The position numbers and the translations under genes were made by a program. From Anaerolineales bacterium UBA5797 (GTDB lineage: Bacteria; Chloroflexota; Anaerolineae; Anaerolineales; Villigracilaceae), in contig DIDP01000017.1 of the NCBI GenBank assembly GCA_002418205.1, positions 4,413 through 68,412 of the forward strand: a stretch of 64,000 nt of DNA, in the 5' to 3' direction. The notes beneath the pieces are model-generated. The model was not told the origin of the DNA. It did not search any database and saw nothing but the letters and a program-made list of their open reading frames with translations. Below, in pieces: positions 7,342 to 15,274 of the stretch. The stretch's first letter is position 1; the number at the start of each line of letters is the position of its first letter.

Positions 7342-9516
7342 ATGAGCAAACAACTTTCCCGGCGTGATTTTCTCAAATTAGCCACGGCAGGTGCGGCAAC
7401 TTCTGCTGTCCTCACAGGGTGCGGTCCCGCTTCGCGTTATGTCAAGCGTGAACCGTACATGAAGATGCCCGAATACACCTACAATGGCTTGAGCACTTAT
7501 TACGCCACCACCTGCCGCGAATGTGCGGCAGCCTGCGGACTTGTCGTCCGCACCATGCAGGGACGCGCCATCAAAGTGGAGGGGAATGCGGAGAATCCTG
7601 TCAACCTCGGCAAGACCTGCGCGCGGGGACAGGCAACGCTTCAGGGGTTATATAACCCGGACCGTGTGGAAAACCCAACCCAACAGGGACGTGGCAAGGG
7701 CGCAGCGAGCCAGATGGATTGGGATGCCGCCATCCAGGTTGTTGCTGAAGCGCTAAAGAACAATGATCCCTCCGAGATCGCCTTCCTGATGGGAACGGCT
7801 CCCGATCATCTCTTCGACCTGGTTTCTGATCTGGCGAACGCCATCGGCGCGCCCGCCCCGGTCCGTTTTGGGGCGTTGAGTATGTTCGAATCCCGCGCAA
7901 CTTTGAGCAGGGCGGCCGAGGAACTGTTTGGCCAGTCTGCGATGCCGTATTTTGATATCGCGAACTCTGATCTCGTGCTATCGTTCGGCGCCAACTTCCT
8001 TGAGACCTGGATCTCGCCGGTCTCCTTCACCCGCGAATATGCTCAGATGCGCCGTGGAAAGCCCAGAAAACGCGGATACTTCGTCCAGTTCGAATCGCGG
8101 ATGTCGCAAACAGCCGCCAAAGCAGACGAATGGGTTCCGCTTCGCCCCGGGACCGAAGGCCTGGTCGCACTTGCGATTGGCAAACTCGTGGCTGAAGCAA
8201 AAGACACCGCAGTCCCCGCTTCGTTCGAAGCCATTGATCCGGCTGAAGTTGCCAGGACCGCCGATGTCAAATTGGAAACGCTGGAACATATCGCTCAACT
8301 TGTAGTCGATTCAGAACACCCGCTGGCTGTTCCGGGTGGCACAGCAGTGGGGCAGACCAACGGTCTGGCAACAGCGGAATCGGTTCTTGCGCTCAATGCC
8401 CAATTCGGCAATTACGGTATGACTGGCGGAGTGTATATTTCTCCGCTTGGTCCGAACCAGGATGAATATCATCGCCCTGCCAGCCCCGAAGAGATGCTAA
8501 ATCTCATCTGGAAGATGAAGGATGGCAAGGTAAAGGTTCTGTTCATACACGGCGTCAACCCGGTCTTCGAGTTGCCGTCGCACCTTGGCTTTTTGGACAC
8601 TTTGCAGTACGTCCCACAGGTGATCTCGTTCGCCACCTTCCCCGATGAGACAGCGGTCGCATCCGATTACATCTTCCCTGACCATCACGGGCTTGAATCC
8701 TGGGGTTATCAGCGTGCGGTTGTTTCGTCACAGCCGGTCCTTTCGGGCGCCCAGCCGGTGATTTCTCCCTTCTTCAATACCCGCGCAACTGCGGATGTGC
8801 TGATCGCTGCGGCACAGCAGGCAGGCGGTCAGTTTGCGGAGGCGCTTCCGTTCGCGGATGAGGTCGCATTCATTCAAAGCAAGCTGTCACCGCTTGTCGG
8901 AGACCCGGATGGTTCCTTCCTTGCTCCTGAGATTAATATGTTCTCCGCCTACTTCCAGCAGCATGGCGGCTGGTGGAAGAATGACCCGGCACTGTCAGCC
9001 CCGATTGCCTCCGGCGCGTTAACAAAGAAGCTGGATCCCGGCGTGGCTGAGTTCTCCGGAGAGGGAGAGTTCTTCTTCGTCCCGTTCGTCTCACCGACGA
9101 TCGGGGAGGCAGGCGCGAACAAACCCTGGCTGCAGGAATTGCCCGACCCCACGACGACCGTGACATGGAATACCTGGGTCGAGATGAATCCCGAAACTGC
9201 CCACGAGCTGGGGATCGATAACGATGATATCGTTGAGGTGATGAGCGAAGCCGGCAGTGTGCAAGCGGCTGTTTACCTGTACCCAGCCATCCGTCCGGAT
9301 GTGATCGCCATGCCGTTCGGGCAGGGTCACACGGCATACGGTCAGTTTGCTGCCGGGCGCGGCGCGAATCCCGTGAACATCCTGAGCATCCACTTCAATG
9401 CAGCGGGTGATCTGGCGTTTGCCGGGGTGAAGGTCAACGTGAAGAAGACCGGCAGGAAACATGAACTGGCACGCATGGAGGGCAAGGTGGGCGTGTATGA
9501 ATTCAGAAAAGAGTAG
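7342..9516 (+). CDS. actB1: Alternative complex III subunit B, molybdopterin-oxidoreductase-like part (ActB1)
   Basis: This 724-residue protein has a twin-arginine motif, SRRDFLK (6-12), and LTGC (24-27), so it is exported folded and probably lipidated. The body has the molybdopterin-oxidoreductase fold. The N-terminal domain retains C58, C61, C65 and C93, the spacing of a [4Fe-4S] site of that family. In characterised ACIII this subunit is thought not to bind molybdenum. The C-terminal aspartate-decarboxylase-like beta-barrel domain (ELGIDNDDIVEVMSEAGSV) is present. In many organisms ActB is one polypeptide of about 1000 residues that includes the ferredoxin-like part; here that part is a separate gene 8 bases downstream. 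Confidence 0.9.
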   Translation: MSKQLSRRDFLKLATAGAATSAVLTGCGPASRYVKREPYMKMPEYTYNGLSTYYATTCRECAAACGLVVRTMQGRAIKVEGNAENPVNLGKTCARGQATLQGLYNPDRVENPTQQGRGKGAASQMDWDAAIQVVAEALKNNDPSEIAFLMGTAPDHLFDLVSDLANAIGAPAPVRFGALSMFESRATLSRAAEELFGQSAMPYFDIANSDLVLSFGANFLETWISPVSFTREYAQMRRGKPRKRGYFVQFESRMSQTAAKADEWVPLRPGTEGLVALAIGKLVAEAKDTAVPASFEAIDPAEVARTADVKLETLEHIAQLVVDSEHPLAVPGGTAVGQTNGLATAESVLALNAQFGNYGMTGGVYISPLGPNQDEYHRPASPEEMLNLIWKMKDGKVKVLFIHGVNPVFELPSHLGFLDTLQYVPQVISFATFPDETAVASDYIFPDHHGLESWGYQRAVVSSQPVLSGAQPVISPFFNTRATADVLIAAAQQAGGQFAEALPFADEVAFIQSKLSPLVGDPDGSFLAPEINMFSAYFQQHGGWWKNDPALSAPIASGALTKKLDPGVAEFSGEGEFFFVPFVSPTIGEAGANKPWLQELPDPTTTVTWNTWVEMNPETAHELGIDNDDIVEVMSEAGSVQAAVYLYPAIRPDVIAMPFGQGHTAYGQFAAGRGANPVNILSIHFNAAGDLAFAGVKVNVKKTGRKHELARMEGKVGVYEFRKE

Positions 9517-9524
9517 GAGAGATC

Positions 9525-10313
9525 ATGACATCAAACCTGGAATTACCTGTTTTCACGAATAACTCGGAAGCGGAACTGGGCGGGAAGTGGGGGATGGTCG
9601 TTGACCGTGACCTGTGTACCGGCTGTCAGGCTTGTGTTGCCGCCTGCTCGATGGAGAATAACGTTCCTTTTGTCGGCGAAACCGATATGGCATATGGGCG
9701 CGGCATGCACTGGATCCGTGTGGAACGTTTGTGGGAGGGGCTGGAAGCCGATTATCAGGAAGTGAAGATGACCTCCTATCAGCCGCTCATGTGCCAGCAA
9801 TGTCACAATGCGCCTTGCGAACCGGTTTGCCCGGTTTATGCAGCGGTCCACAGCATGTCTGAAGACATCAACCTGCAGGTGTATAACCGTTGTGTGGGTA
9901 CACGGTACTGCGCGAACAACTGTCCTTACCAGGCGCGTGTCTTCAACTGGCGCGATTACACGGACTATCGTCCGGGGAATACTGCCGATAACGATCCGAG
10001 CTGGTCTGTTTTGCAGAACCACCTCAACCCTGATGTGACCGTCCGCCGCCGTGGTGTGATGGAGAAATGCACGTTCTGCATCCAACGCATTCACAAAGCC
10101 GAAGATACTGCCAAATCCGAAGGGCGCGATGTCCGGGATGGCGAAGTGGTACCGGCTTGCGCTCAAGCCTGTCCGGCAAATGCGATCACCTTCGGGCGCA
10201 TCGACGATCCTGAATCGATGGTCAGCAAGGCGGCGGAGACGAGCCGTGGCAGTCTCCTGCTTGAAGAGATGCGAACACAGCCGCGCGTAACCTATCTGGC
10301 AGGAGGTGCTTAA
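9525..10313 (+). CDS. actB2: Alternative complex III iron-sulfur subunit (ActB2)
   Basis: This 262-residue ferredoxin-like protein has four cysteine clusters: CTGCQACVAACS, CQQCHNAPCEPVCP, CVGTRYCANNCP and CTFC...CAQACP. This is the DmsB/NrfC-type arrangement for four cubane clusters (in ACIII, one is [3Fe-4S]). It wires the quinol site at ActC to the ActA hemes. No signal peptide is visible, consistent with export by hitch-hiking on the Tat-dependent ActB1. The stop and the next ATG overlap by one base (TAATG), indicating translational coupling to actC. Confidence 0.92.
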   Translation: MTSNLELPVFTNNSEAELGGKWGMVVDRDLCTGCQACVAACSMENNVPFVGETDMAYGRGMHWIRVERLWEGLEADYQEVKMTSYQPLMCQQCHNAPCEPVCPVYAAVHSMSEDINLQVYNRCVGTRYCANNCPYQARVFNWRDYTDYRPGNTADNDPSWSVLQNHLNPDVTVRRRGVMEKCTFCIQRIHKAEDTAKSEGRDVRDGEVVPACAQACPANAITFGRIDDPESMVSKAAETSRGSLLLEEMRTQPRVTYLAGGA

Positions 10314-11746
10314 TGGCGGCAATTGCAAAACCACTTTCCCGCAGGCACGCCGAGGAGCATGAGGATCCCCGTGAGCATTTAATGCACGATCCGCTTCCAC
10401 GCGGAAAGATGAATGAAATGGTCATGGAAGCCATGCACGAGACCGGTTGGAAGTTCTGGGTTGCCACCGGTTTCCTCACGCTCGTTGTGCTGGGTGCCCT
10501 CGTTTATGCGTGGTATTACCTGATCATGGAGGGTCTCGGCGTTGCCGGGGTGAACCGTCCTGTATTCTGGGGTATTTTCCTGGTCAACGTCGTTTTCTGG
10601 ATCGGCATCAGCCATGCAGGCACGTTCATCTCCGCCATTTTGCGCGTGCTTAAGGTTGAGTCCCGGCGTCCGTTTACGCGAGCGGCGGAATTGATGACCA
10701 CCTTCGGTTTGGTGCAGGCAGGCTTCAGCGTCTTCATGCATATGGGTCGCGTCTGGCTGACCTATTGGATGTTCCCGATCCCGAACGAACGCATGCTCTG
10801 GCCCGATTTCCACTCCCCATTGATGTGGGACCTGATGGCGATCACAACCTATCTGTTGAGCAGCACCATGTATCTGTTCCTCCCGCTCATCCCGGACCTG
10901 GCAATGGCACGCGACCGAACGGAAGGCGGCTGGCGAAAGACGTTCTATAAGATTTTGGCACTTGGCTTCCGCGGTACCGAGGGCGAATGGAAGAACCTCA
11001 CCACTGCCATGAACATCTTCGCCTTTGCGATCATTCCGGTCATGTTCTCGGTCCATACGATCGTGTCCTGGGACTTCGCGATGGCTTCCCGTCCGGGCTG
11101 GTCGTCCACGGTGTTTGGTCCGTACTTCGTTATCGGTGCCTTGCATTCCGGTATGGCGGCTGTGGCGATCGTATTGTTCCTCCTGCGGAATACGATGAAA
11201 CACTACAAGTATTTCATCAGACCCGAACATTTTGATACCATCGGTATGTTGATGTTCATGGTGTCCATGGCCTGGGCATACTTCTATTTCAATGATTACA
11301 TTGTCCCATGGTACGGCGGTGATGTATGGGCAAAATTATTCCAGGAATGGGCAGAAAAAGGCCCCCATTGGTATTTATGGTACATCATGCTGTTCTGCAA
11401 TATTGTCGTACCATGGTCCATATTATGGAACAGAAAATGGCGGCGAACGCCGTGGCTGCTTGCAATTGCAGGGATACTGATCAATGTTGGCATGTGGCTT
11501 GAACGTTACATCATCATCCCGGAAGGTCTTACGATCAACCGCATGCCGTTTACATGGCGGGTCTATGTCCCCGGCATTGAAATAGCGCTCACGATCGGGT
11601 TGTTCGCCCTGTTCTTCCTGTTGTATATGCTTGCCTCGCGTCTCATTCCGCTCATACCGGTCTGGGAAGTGCAGGAAGGGCAGGAGGCCCACCTGATCCG
11701 CAAGATCGGTAAGGCTGAAATCTCAACCCTGAGTGACATGGAGTAA
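10313..11746 (+). CDS. actC: Alternative complex III subunit C, NrfD-like quinol-binding membrane protein
   Basis: This 477-residue polytopic protein has about ten transmembrane helices and belongs to the NrfD/PsrC family. It carries the quinol oxidation site and possibly part of a proton pathway. The N-terminal 40 residues are hydrophilic (RHAEEHEDPREH). Charged or polar residues within helices (for example SHAGTFISAILR and RPFTRAAELMTTFG) are typical of ActC. It overlaps actB2 by one base and precedes actD by a short gap with a good ribosome binding site. Only this one NrfD paralogue occurs in the operon; the second found elsewhere (ActF) is missing. Confidence 0.92.
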   Translation: MAAIAKPLSRRHAEEHEDPREHLMHDPLPRGKMNEMVMEAMHETGWKFWVATGFLTLVVLGALVYAWYYLIMEGLGVAGVNRPVFWGIFLVNVVFWIGISHAGTFISAILRVLKVESRRPFTRAAELMTTFGLVQAGFSVFMHMGRVWLTYWMFPIPNERMLWPDFHSPLMWDLMAITTYLLSSTMYLFLPLIPDLAMARDRTEGGWRKTFYKILALGFRGTEGEWKNLTTAMNIFAFAIIPVMFSVHTIVSWDFAMASRPGWSSTVFGPYFVIGALHSGMAAVAIVLFLLRNTMKHYKYFIRPEHFDTIGMLMFMVSMAWAYFYFNDYIVPWYGGDVWAKLFQEWAEKGPHWYLWYIMLFCNIVVPWSILWNRKWRRTPWLLAIAGILINVGMWLERYIIIPEGLTINRMPFTWRVYVPGIEIALTIGLFALFFLLYMLASRLIPLIPVWEVQEGQEAHLIRKIGKAEISTLSDME

Positions 11747-11760
11747 GGAGAGATTTGGTC

Positions 11761-12285
11761 ATGTCTGAATCTATAACAATGCTTGCCATGTTTGAAGACC
11801 TCGATCCCACTTCGGAGGGTATCGATAAATTGTATGAGCTTGGTCTCGGCGATGATGAGATGAATGTTATTTCGGGAATCCCGATCAAACATACCATCCT
11901 GGGCAGACCCTCTGCAATCACCTACGTGTCGCGCATCGGCATGTTCGGAGCGATCCTGGGAATGTTTTTGGGTCTCTTCTTCATTTATGGGATCCCGTAT
12001 CTTTACCCGCTGCTGGTTGGCGGTCAGCCGATCTACCCGGTACCGCAGGGCATTATCATCACGTTTGAAATGACCATGCTGGGCTTGATGGGCTTTTCCT
12101 TTATCGGGATGTTTGTGGACAGCGGTTTTCCCTCCTACACACCCAAGGAATACACGCCTGAGATCAGTGATGGGCGGGTGGCGATCCTGTTCTCCTGTCC
12201 CGTTGCTGACCAGAAAAAGTTTGTGGACGCCCTGACCAAAGCCGGTGCCCATTCTGTCGAACCCGCGGAGGCACGTCACTTATGA
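11761..12285 (+). CDS. actD: Alternative complex III subunit D (DUF3341)
   Basis: This 174-residue protein begins at ATG 11761, preceded by AAGGAGAG. It has a cytoplasmic N-terminal domain and two transmembrane helices (about residues 57-80 and 98-120), as expected for DUF3341/ActD. It contacts ActC at the membrane and has no cofactor motif. Near the C-terminus, VAILFSCPVADQKKFVDAL forms the typical ferredoxin-like tail. Its end overlaps actE by four bases (ATGA), so translation is coupled. Confidence 0.9.
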   Translation: MSESITMLAMFEDLDPTSEGIDKLYELGLGDDEMNVISGIPIKHTILGRPSAITYVSRIGMFGAILGMFLGLFFIYGIPYLYPLLVGGQPIYPVPQGIIITFEMTMLGLMGFSFIGMFVDSGFPSYTPKEYTPEISDGRVAILFSCPVADQKKFVDALTKAGAHSVEPAEARHL

Positions 12286-12809
12286 GCACCAGTCTGGATG
12301 TCATCATCAAACGCATGGCTATGATCTTTCTGGTTGTGGGTGTTCTGTTCGGGGTCATCCTGATCTTTTCCTACGACATCATCAAGATCGACTGGCCCTC
12401 CTTCATGGAGATCCAGCCCTCCTACAAGCAGATGGAAGACCCGCTTCCGCCTCCTGAGCGTTCGATCCCGATCGAGGGACCTATCTCCATCCCCGGCATG
12501 GGTGCGCCTGAAAACCCCACAACCGCCGATGAAGCCTCTGTGACCCGCGGCGCGGAACTCTTTGCCATTCACTGCCAGATGTGTCATGGACCGACAGGTG
12601 AAGGCAACGGTCCGGTTGCGCCGTTCCTGGTGAATTTCAAACCGGCGAATCTGACGTCTGCGGTTGTGCAGTCCAAGAGTGATGGATCATTTTTCCTGAC
12701 GATCTCGAACGGCGTGGATGGGAAAATGCCCGCGCTCAACGAGAACCTGACCGTTCCTGAACGCTGGGATGTGGTCAACTTCCTGCGTACCTTGAAGGCA
12801 TCAGAATAG
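12282..12809 (+). CDS. actE: Alternative complex III subunit E, monoheme cytochrome c
   Basis: This 175-residue protein has an N-terminal membrane anchor (about 12-30) and a class I cytochrome c domain with one heme site, CQMCHGPTGEGNG. The probable axial Met is in GKMPALNENLT. In ACIII, ActE is the peripheral monoheme subunit that takes electrons from ActA. It starts inside the last codons of actD. The Pro-rich stretch after the anchor (EDPLPPPERS) is a flexible tether. Confidence 0.9.
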   Translation: MSTSLDVIIKRMAMIFLVVGVLFGVILIFSYDIIKIDWPSFMEIQPSYKQMEDPLPPPERSIPIEGPISIPGMGAPENPTTADEASVTRGAELFAIHCQMCHGPTGEGNGPVAPFLVNFKPANLTSAVVQSKSDGSFFLTISNGVDGKMPALNENLTVPERWDVVNFLRTLKASE

Positions 12810-12824
12810 GGGAGGAGCTTGGAT

Positions 12825-13493
12825 ATGAATGACGTTCGAAAAATGATCTATGGAGCCATCATCGGCTTCTTCCTGGTGCTGGGTGTCTGGTTCAGCATCA
12901 TCTATATCTCGGCTTGTGGCTTCACTTTCACGTGTCATCAAGCCGCGCCGCTGGTGGACAGGACGCCCATCCCAACGTTGATCCCCGTCTCACATTCCGA
13001 ATCGCAAATGGGATCCGGAATGACGGAATTCGACAAATGCCAGATCCATGCGAGCGATCTGGTCGGTGCCTGGGTGGCTGCCGGGTATCCTGAAACCGAC
13101 CCGTTCCCGTTTGTCGACACGAGCGGGCAGAACTGCACAGGAACCTATGCTGAAGATATTCAGCCGCTGTTTGTAGAGAACAGCCTCTGGCATCCTGGCG
13201 CCCTCGGCTGCATCTCGTGCCATAACGCCGATCTGACCGACCGTAGTGGGGGGTTGGACCTGACCTCTTATAACGGCATTGTATTGGGCTCCCGCCGGGT
13301 GCCCGGCTCGACCCTCTCAAAAGGGAACGATATCTTGGGCGGTGGTGACTGGCAGACGTCCCTGTTGTATGAAGTGCTTGTCAACCAGGGACTGGCTCCC
13401 CAGGGTCATTCCGCTGACGCACCAGTGACCGACCCCATCCTCTATGCAGGCTCGCTTGTTCCTGCAGAGGTGGAAGCGACCCCAACGCCATAA
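12825..13493 (+). CDS. ACIII-associated membrane-anchored monoheme cytochrome c
   Basis: The ATG at 12825 has GGGGAGGAG at good spacing, giving 222 residues. One N-terminal helix anchors an exported domain with CISCHN as the only CXXCH, followed by LTSYNGIVLGSRR, a pattern of planctomycete-type cytochrome c (PSCyt1-like) domains. The tail VEATPTP is Pro/Thr-rich. It is the last gene of the ACIII operon, in the position where other lineages have actF or oxidase genes, and may act as acceptor or as an accessory heme subunit. Its exact role is inferred from position only. Confidence 0.75.
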   Translation: MNDVRKMIYGAIIGFFLVLGVWFSIIYISACGFTFTCHQAAPLVDRTPIPTLIPVSHSESQMGSGMTEFDKCQIHASDLVGAWVAAGYPETDPFPFVDTSGQNCTGTYAEDIQPLFVENSLWHPGALGCISCHNADLTDRSGGLDLTSYNGIVLGSRRVPGSTLSKGNDILGGGDWQTSLLYEVLVNQGLAPQGHSADAPVTDPILYAGSLVPAEVEATPTP

Positions 13494-13512
13494 GGACGAT
13501 CACAGTCAAAAG

Positions 13513-13542
13513 AGAGACCGGCTCAAAGAACCGGTCTCTTGT
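13513..13542. terminator. terminator at the end of the ACIII operon
   Basis: A 9-bp perfect inverted repeat, AGAGACCGG (13513-13521) and CCGGTCTCT (13531-13539), lies 20 bases after the last stop. The following T run is weak. It also faces the end of the convergent lipoprotein gene. Confidence 0.65.
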
Positions 13543-13563
13543 TCATTAAGTTTGAAATGCAAG

Positions 13564-14475
13564 TTACTGCTTAACCTCGATTGGTCCCGCGTTCCCGATG
13601 GGCAGGTCTGGTGGCTTGGACCAACAGATCATGTACACCGGGCTTTTTTCAACAGTGAAGGTATAGATATTGTTCTTGCCCGGTTCCTGCTCCTCCATTA
13701 GCAGGATGTCTGCCCAGGATGGCGGCATCCCGGTGGTGGATGCCATGAGATCCAGCATATCCTTATCAGAATTCAGGTTGAACATTGTCAACGCGTACAG
13801 ATCCTTATTCTGATCCTTGATGTCTAGTGTTACCTTGACCTCTCCGGCCTGAAGCGGCGCAGGGGTGTCGAGCGTGCAAGTTCCCCCGGCGATGGTGACC
13901 GTCATTTCAGATACGGGTTGTTCGGTTAATGGCGCGGGAGGCTCCAGAGGTACAGCTTCTTCAAAGGCTGGCATAAATCTCGCCAATGCACCCGCAGTGA
14001 TTGTCGTCCCGTAGGTGGTGATCTTCCCATTCCGAACCTCATAGACATCATTATATTCCAGTGGCGCGACACCCAGTTGACGCGTGAAATCGTGCCAGGT
14101 CTTTGCCTTGACCGTGACAATGTCATCGCCCGCCGAAGTGACCTCGGTCTCCCACTGAAAATGGTTGGCTACGCTATCCTGCCATAGGCTGCGGATCTGA
14201 TCCTTTCCTGCGTAAACTTCCATGCCTGTGGGCGGCAATCCGATGATGTACGCCGCCGCGTCATCGGCAAAGTAAGCCAGCGATCCCTCGACATCACCGG
14301 CATTCATGCGGGCGACCATCGCCTCGATGATCTCAGAGGCTGACTGTTGTGTTGGTTCCATCGCAGGTGGTGACGTGGGGACGGGTGTGGGTTGAACTGC
14401 CTGTCCGCCGCAACTTGTGACGAGCAAAGCCAGGATAGTGAGGGGGATCGCAAATCGCGAAAGTAATGCTTTCAC
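13564..14475 (-). CDS. lipoprotein with SnoaL/NTF2-like domain
   Basis: A GTG start at 14475 is chosen because AAAGGAG precedes it and a lipoprotein signal (LTILALLVTSC) follows at once; this gives 303 residues. A Thr/Pro-rich linker leads to a SnoaL/NTF2-like fold (about residues 40-170, IIEAMVARMNAGDVEGSLAYFAD), which in enzymes or binding proteins holds small hydrophobic ligands. The C-terminal 120 residues form a second domain of unknown type, with three Cys that could form disulfides outside. No substrate can be proposed. The adjacent secreted protein gene lies just upstream on the same strand. Confidence 0.7.
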   Translation of the reverse strand: MKALLSRFAIPLTILALLVTSCGGQAVQPTPVPTSPPAMEPTQQSASEIIEAMVARMNAGDVEGSLAYFADDAAAYIIGLPPTGMEVYAGKDQIRSLWQDSVANHFQWETEVTSAGDDIVTVKAKTWHDFTRQLGVAPLEYNDVYEVRNGKITTYGTTITAGALARFMPAFEEAVPLEPPAPLTEQPVSEMTVTIAGGTCTLDTPAPLQAGEVKVTLDIKDQNKDLYALTMFNLNSDKDMLDLMASTTGMPPSWADILLMEEQEPGKNNIYTFTVEKSPVYMICWSKPPDLPIGNAGPIEVKQ

Positions 14476-14500
14476 GCGAAACTCCTTTCCTTCACCGACT

Positions 14501-15034
14501 TCAAGGTTCCAGGATATACCCCTCAACCAGGACAATGCTTTCGGGTTCGCCGATCCCCGCACACATGGCAGGCAGGTTTGCGTATCGCGGATCGTCCGGC
14601 GCGGCATCGTACAGTTTCAGGAAGAGGGTCTTGCCAGCCAATGCACCAGTGCCATGCGCGACAGCTTGAGCAACACCCTTTCCCTTGTTCCCAGTGAAGA
14701 TCCAGGTTCCCTCCCATGTGCCGTTGATCGTCTCAGGCTGGAAGCTCAAAGTGCCGCGAATGACCGCGCCTCCGGTCTGCATATTGAACTCGGCATCAGC
14801 GATGGTGCTGTTGAGACCGTTGAACTCGGACGTGTCCGAGACATCCACGTTCACATGCAGGATGTTCCGTACATGCATGACGTTGCCTTCACTCCAGGGT
14901 TCTGAACCCATCCCTGTAAAGCAGTCATACTCCACGGCGGTGAAGTAGGTGCGGTTTGCCTGCGCGCTTGCCGTGAGGGCCATCGATACAAGCAGGACAA
15001 GCGCAATAACGAGTGACAATACGATCTTTTTCAT
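14501..15034 (-). CDS. secreted protein of unknown function
   Basis: This 177-residue protein starts MKKIVLSLVIALVLL with a clear signal peptide ending LTASAQA. The mature part is Gly/Thr-rich with beta character (for example INGTWEGTWIFTGNKGKG) and two Cys that could pair. It may be an allene-oxide-cyclase-like or similar beta-barrel, but I cannot assign a family. AAGGAGATAAAA lies before the ATG. The gap to the lipoprotein gene downstream is 25 bases, so the pair is likely one operon. Confidence 0.65.
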   Translation of the reverse strand: MKKIVLSLVIALVLLVSMALTASAQANRTYFTAVEYDCFTGMGSEPWSEGNVMHVRNILHVNVDVSDTSEFNGLNSTIADAEFNMQTGGAVIRGTLSFQPETINGTWEGTWIFTGNKGKGVAQAVAHGTGALAGKTLFLKLYDAAPDDPRYANLPAMCAGIGEPESIVLVEGYILEP

Positions 15035-15274
15035 TTTTATCTCCTTATCTTGTTGAATGAGAAAACGAACTTTCGTAATCGATGCATCGTTCCTTCTGCT
15101 GCCACCTCCTTATCGTTGATGTGTCCATTGGAAAAAGAACCTGACACTGGTCCTTCCAAAACCTCATTTTCATCCTAGCACTCCGCCCAACGAGTTTCTT
15201 GACATTTTTTGACAAAACCGTCCATTTGCGCAAAAAATCACTATACTGATAGTGAAAGAAACCGAGGAGGTCAT

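Noticed and set aside
9543..10400. Minus-strand open frame opposite actB2
   Set aside because: It is a shadow of the iron-sulfur gene, with a Cys/His/Arg-rich nonsense composition.
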